DNA of 64,000 nucleotides from Ectocarpus siliculosus (lineage: Eukaryota > Sar > Phaeophyceae > Ectocarpales > Ectocarpaceae), in NCBI GenBank assembly GCA_000310025.1, contig FN649748.1, positions 1,979,829 to 2,043,828 of the forward strand, given 5' to 3'. The notes under the pieces are model-generated. The model saw nothing but the letters and a program-made list of their open reading frames with translations, was not told the origin of the DNA and made no database searches. The position numbers and the translations under genes were made by a program. Of the stretch, positions 61,501-64,000 are shown piece by piece (positions within the stretch are counted from its first letter, which is position 1; each line of letters opens with the position of its first letter).

Positions 61501-63241
61501 ATGATTTACAACCTCTACATCTTCAACAGAAAGGTGAGCGTCGGGTTATTTATGCCTGCAGTATCATCATCGCCATGTCGGGCCTGCCCGTTACTCGTGT
61601 TCGGCACTATCTCATACTTCATGACACCTCCCTTACTCCTGCCCTGCTGAAAGCAGGGTGTACTGTGTACTGTACCATACTTCCGCTCCCACCCCAAGCA
61701 TGGCACACGACCCCGCCCCGCACAGTCTGATAGCTTTGTTGCCGCGTTCTCTCTGGGTTGCACTGAACGAACGCATCCCTTCCTGTATTATGTGATGTTG
61801 ACGCTACAACCCCCAGCCGATGGCAATGCCTGACGCGAATTACAGCTTTGCTGCCTACCCCAGATGCTCACAGAGCTCGCTCGCTCCATGTTGGCATTCT
61901 GCGGCCTGTTGAACGAAGCTGTTAACACTTCGCGCCCAAATATGGATATTAGTGCTGCTATTTGCAGCAGTGACTTCATTTGTGGAACCTCGGGGTATTT
62001 GAACAGGGCAAGTGTCTGTACTACCGGGAGTGGAACCGACCGCAGAACACGCTGGAGAACGCCGCGGACGATGGAGAGGAGCAGCGGCTCATGTTCGGCA
62101 TGCTCTACTCCCTCAAGGTGACATATGTAGCGCGGCGGTATTCCACGTAACAGCAGTAGCGGTGTCGTCGCAGCTTCGACCGTCACAGCAGTCGCCGCCA
62201 CAGGCGTAAAGCGCCGGCTGTGCTGGTGCGCGCTCTCAACTAGAACTGCGCCTCGAAATTTTGCTCAAGGCGGGCTCCTACTCATGGCGTCGATGGAGTA
62301 TGGCGCCGTTGCAGCCGTGGCCTTGGGCAGTACAATGTCCCACACCCACAGAAGCGACGACGCAACTCCGTAGGGTATTTCAGGCTTCTTCGCAGATTTG
62401 GCTGTTTTTATTACTCACTATGCGCTGAAAGATGTTAAGGTGGTACAACATATCCACTATGCTACAAGTCAGTCGCTGATAATCAGTTCAATCAATGTGG
62501 TGACGCGCAGTGGCACATGACGATGTTTTGGTGCGCGGTCCGACCGTCCGTGAGCCACTTCGTTCTTGACCTCCAAAACCTTTTTCAGTCGCACGAGTAT
62601 TTTTTTCGGCACCATCGCACCCGCCAGCGCCGAGAAGACAATGCATGATCCCTCCCATGCCTCACCACTCATGTTCCGAACTGGAGGCGTCAGCCCTTTC
62701 AGCGGCACCGCACAGGTTGTGCCACAACCTGAGATCCTGCCATCGTATTAGCAGTCGTTACATTCGTGTCGGCCCCTCCTGCCCAGGACCTGGCAATCAG
62801 ACTACGCAGGTGACATAACATACCATACGCGTATGCTTACTGTACAGCTCTCGCACAGGTGACCATTCTGTAGGGGGCGACTTTTCTTGTATAGCCCGTG
62901 TGATAAAGTGCGTTCGCACGACCGCACCTACAGCGGGGGTGATGTCGAGGATGGCACTTGCCGCTTTGCCGCGTCCTCGCGCTATCCTGCGGGGCACCCC
63001 CCTTTGGCCTGATTTATTTCGCCCTCCATTACCAAGTTTATGTCGAGACACGCGAACCGGACACGCCACAAGCACACACCAGCACAGCAAACGGCGAGGG
63101 GCACTGGCAATATTCGCTCTCATAGCTCTTTGTTGGTCATGCCCGCTCGATTTTTCGCTGTTCTATCATGCGCTTCTCCGGTGGGCTCATTCCGTACGCG
63201 TTGATGTGTCACCCACATGACCGCCGCTGTCTCTCTCTTCA

Positions 63242-63292
<51 letters not shown>

Positions 63293-63655
63293 TGCTGCTG
63301 CTCTCTGCTTTCTCCTTTCCGCCCATATCTCCGACAACCACACTGCCATCAACATCAGGAGGTAGTCACGAAGATGTCGACCGACCCGGCGTCCGCGGGG
63401 CTCCACGCCCTCAAGACGGACTCCTACACCCTGCACCACCTGGAGACCGGCAGCGGGCTGCGCTTCGTCCTAAACACGGACAACAACGCCGGCGACCTCC
63501 GGCCGACCCTCAGGCAGCTCTACTCGGGGATCTTCGTCGAGTACGTGGCCAAGCACCCGCAGTTCAACCCGGTGGACGGCAGCCCGATCCGGCTGCCGGC
63601 CTTCGACTCGAGACTAGAGGAGTACCTCCGGAGCCTGGCTTGCTTCAAGTCTTGA
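61501..63655 (+). CDS. TRAPPC1: Trafficking protein particle complex subunit 1 (TRAPPC1/Bet5)
   Basis: TRAPPC1/Bet5 is a small longin-fold subunit of the TRAPP core, which activates Rab1/Ypt1 in ER-Golgi traffic. Three exons join in phase 0: 61501-61533 (MIYNLYIFNRK), 62007-62117 (starts GKCLYYREWNR, ends RLMFGMLYSLK) and 63359-63655 (starts EVVTKM, includes LHHLETGSGLRFVLNTDN, ends EEYLRSLACFKS). The joined protein is 146 aa, against about 145 for animal TRAPPC1. It shows the family landmarks: the NLY-x-F-(D/N)R start, the Y-x-EW motif, the LMxGMLxS(I/L) helix, the T-x-SY-x-LH strand, the NTD turn and the final D/S-RL-x-x-Y-x-RSL helix. Donors are aag/gtgagc and aag/gtgaca; acceptors are aacag/ggc and atcag/gag. 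Intron 2 (62118-63358) carries a long CT tract near its acceptor. Divergent from gene C. Nothing looks broken. Confidence 0.96.
63243..63302 (+). repeat. CT microsatellite within TRAPPC1 intron 2
   Basis: About 24 CT units followed by CTG units lie some 60-115 bp upstream of the acceptor at 63358, extending the pyrimidine-rich tract. Confidence 0.95.
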
Positions 63656-64000
63656 TGTGTTTTTGATGATGGCGTGTATGTGTTTTTTTATTTCCATAGT
63701 TTGAGTGGACCGCACAATAATGGTGTGTTGTGTGTGTGTGTGTTTTTTTTTTTTTTTCTTTGCTCCAGTATGTAGGAGGTTTGCGTTCTAGGGCGGCGAT
63801 TTGTCTTGAGAGCACTTTTTTTTTGCGACATCGTCATAGTGGTGTTAGTCGTAACAATGTGCGCGCCTGCTTGCCAGTGTTCGAATGTCATTTTCTTCGC
63901 CGACAATGCTGCTCGTACCGCCGCTTTGTGAAATTCGAACTAGTGAGTAACATGGGCTCCAACTTACGTTGTAGCTCCCCTCCCGGTGAAGTTGCGATGT
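63656..64000. other. 3' flank of TRAPPC1
   Basis: GT- and T-rich sequence, including a GT/T run at 63730-63760, compatible with a 3' UTR and downstream element. No further gene seen. Confidence 0.5.

Noticed and set aside
1-64000. CRISPR array, bacterial operon or phage
   Set aside because: The repeats are tandem units, microsatellites or LTRs without regular spacers. Introns and TRAPPC1 show a eukaryotic nuclear sequence.

Overview
The window is nuclear DNA of a eukaryote. Genes are split by GT-AG introns of about 0.1-2.4 kb, coding exons are GC-rich with CAG/CTG and Gln/Ala runs, and trinucleotide and dinucleotide repeats are common. There is an LTR retrotransposon and no operon, ribosome-binding or CRISPR signal. 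The style fits a brown alga (Ectocarpus-like stramenopile), but that is inference. The only confidently named gene is TRAPPC1/BET5 (61501-63655, +), with all three exons in phase and the expected length (146 aa).

Left two thirds (1-44250): a tandem array with a period of about 13.05 kb. Unit 1 (1420-14468) and unit 2 (14469-27514) are nearly identical. Unit 3 (27850 to about 38650) matches them in its first half and is clearly diverged from about 35150 on. A partial unit 4 (41626-44250) carries only the head. Each full unit holds two convergent multi-exon genes. Gene B (+, first half) is unrecognised and broken in units 1-3; its exons are fully open only in the partial unit 4. Gene A (-, second half) encodes a predicted signal peptide, a Cys-containing ectodomain built from small phase-0 exons, a short hydrophobic segment, and an alpha-helical coiled-coil with a Gly/Lys/Glu tail. 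Unit 1 gene A is open in every predicted exon; units 2 and 3 carry frameshifts in the last exon. In unit 3 the shared 3' exons are joined to strongly diverged signal-peptide and ectodomain exons.

An LTR element sits at one site of the repeat. Unit 1 has an LTR plus internal region running off the left edge, the unit 1/2 junction has the empty site, and the unit 2/3 junction has a solo LTR with a GGGTA target duplication.

44250-53600: mostly unrecognisable. It holds degenerate low-complexity ORFs (47.5-49.5 kb) and a broken NADAR (YbiA-like) domain remnant (49.8-50.1 kb). 53649-60810 (-): a multi-exon coiled-coil protein gene (gene C) of about 673 aa, modelled by in-phase splice sites. It is head-to-head with TRAPPC1 across a 690-bp intergenic region. 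All gene models except TRAPPC1 are reasoned by eye from splice sites, phase and copy-to-copy conservation; none was tested against databases.
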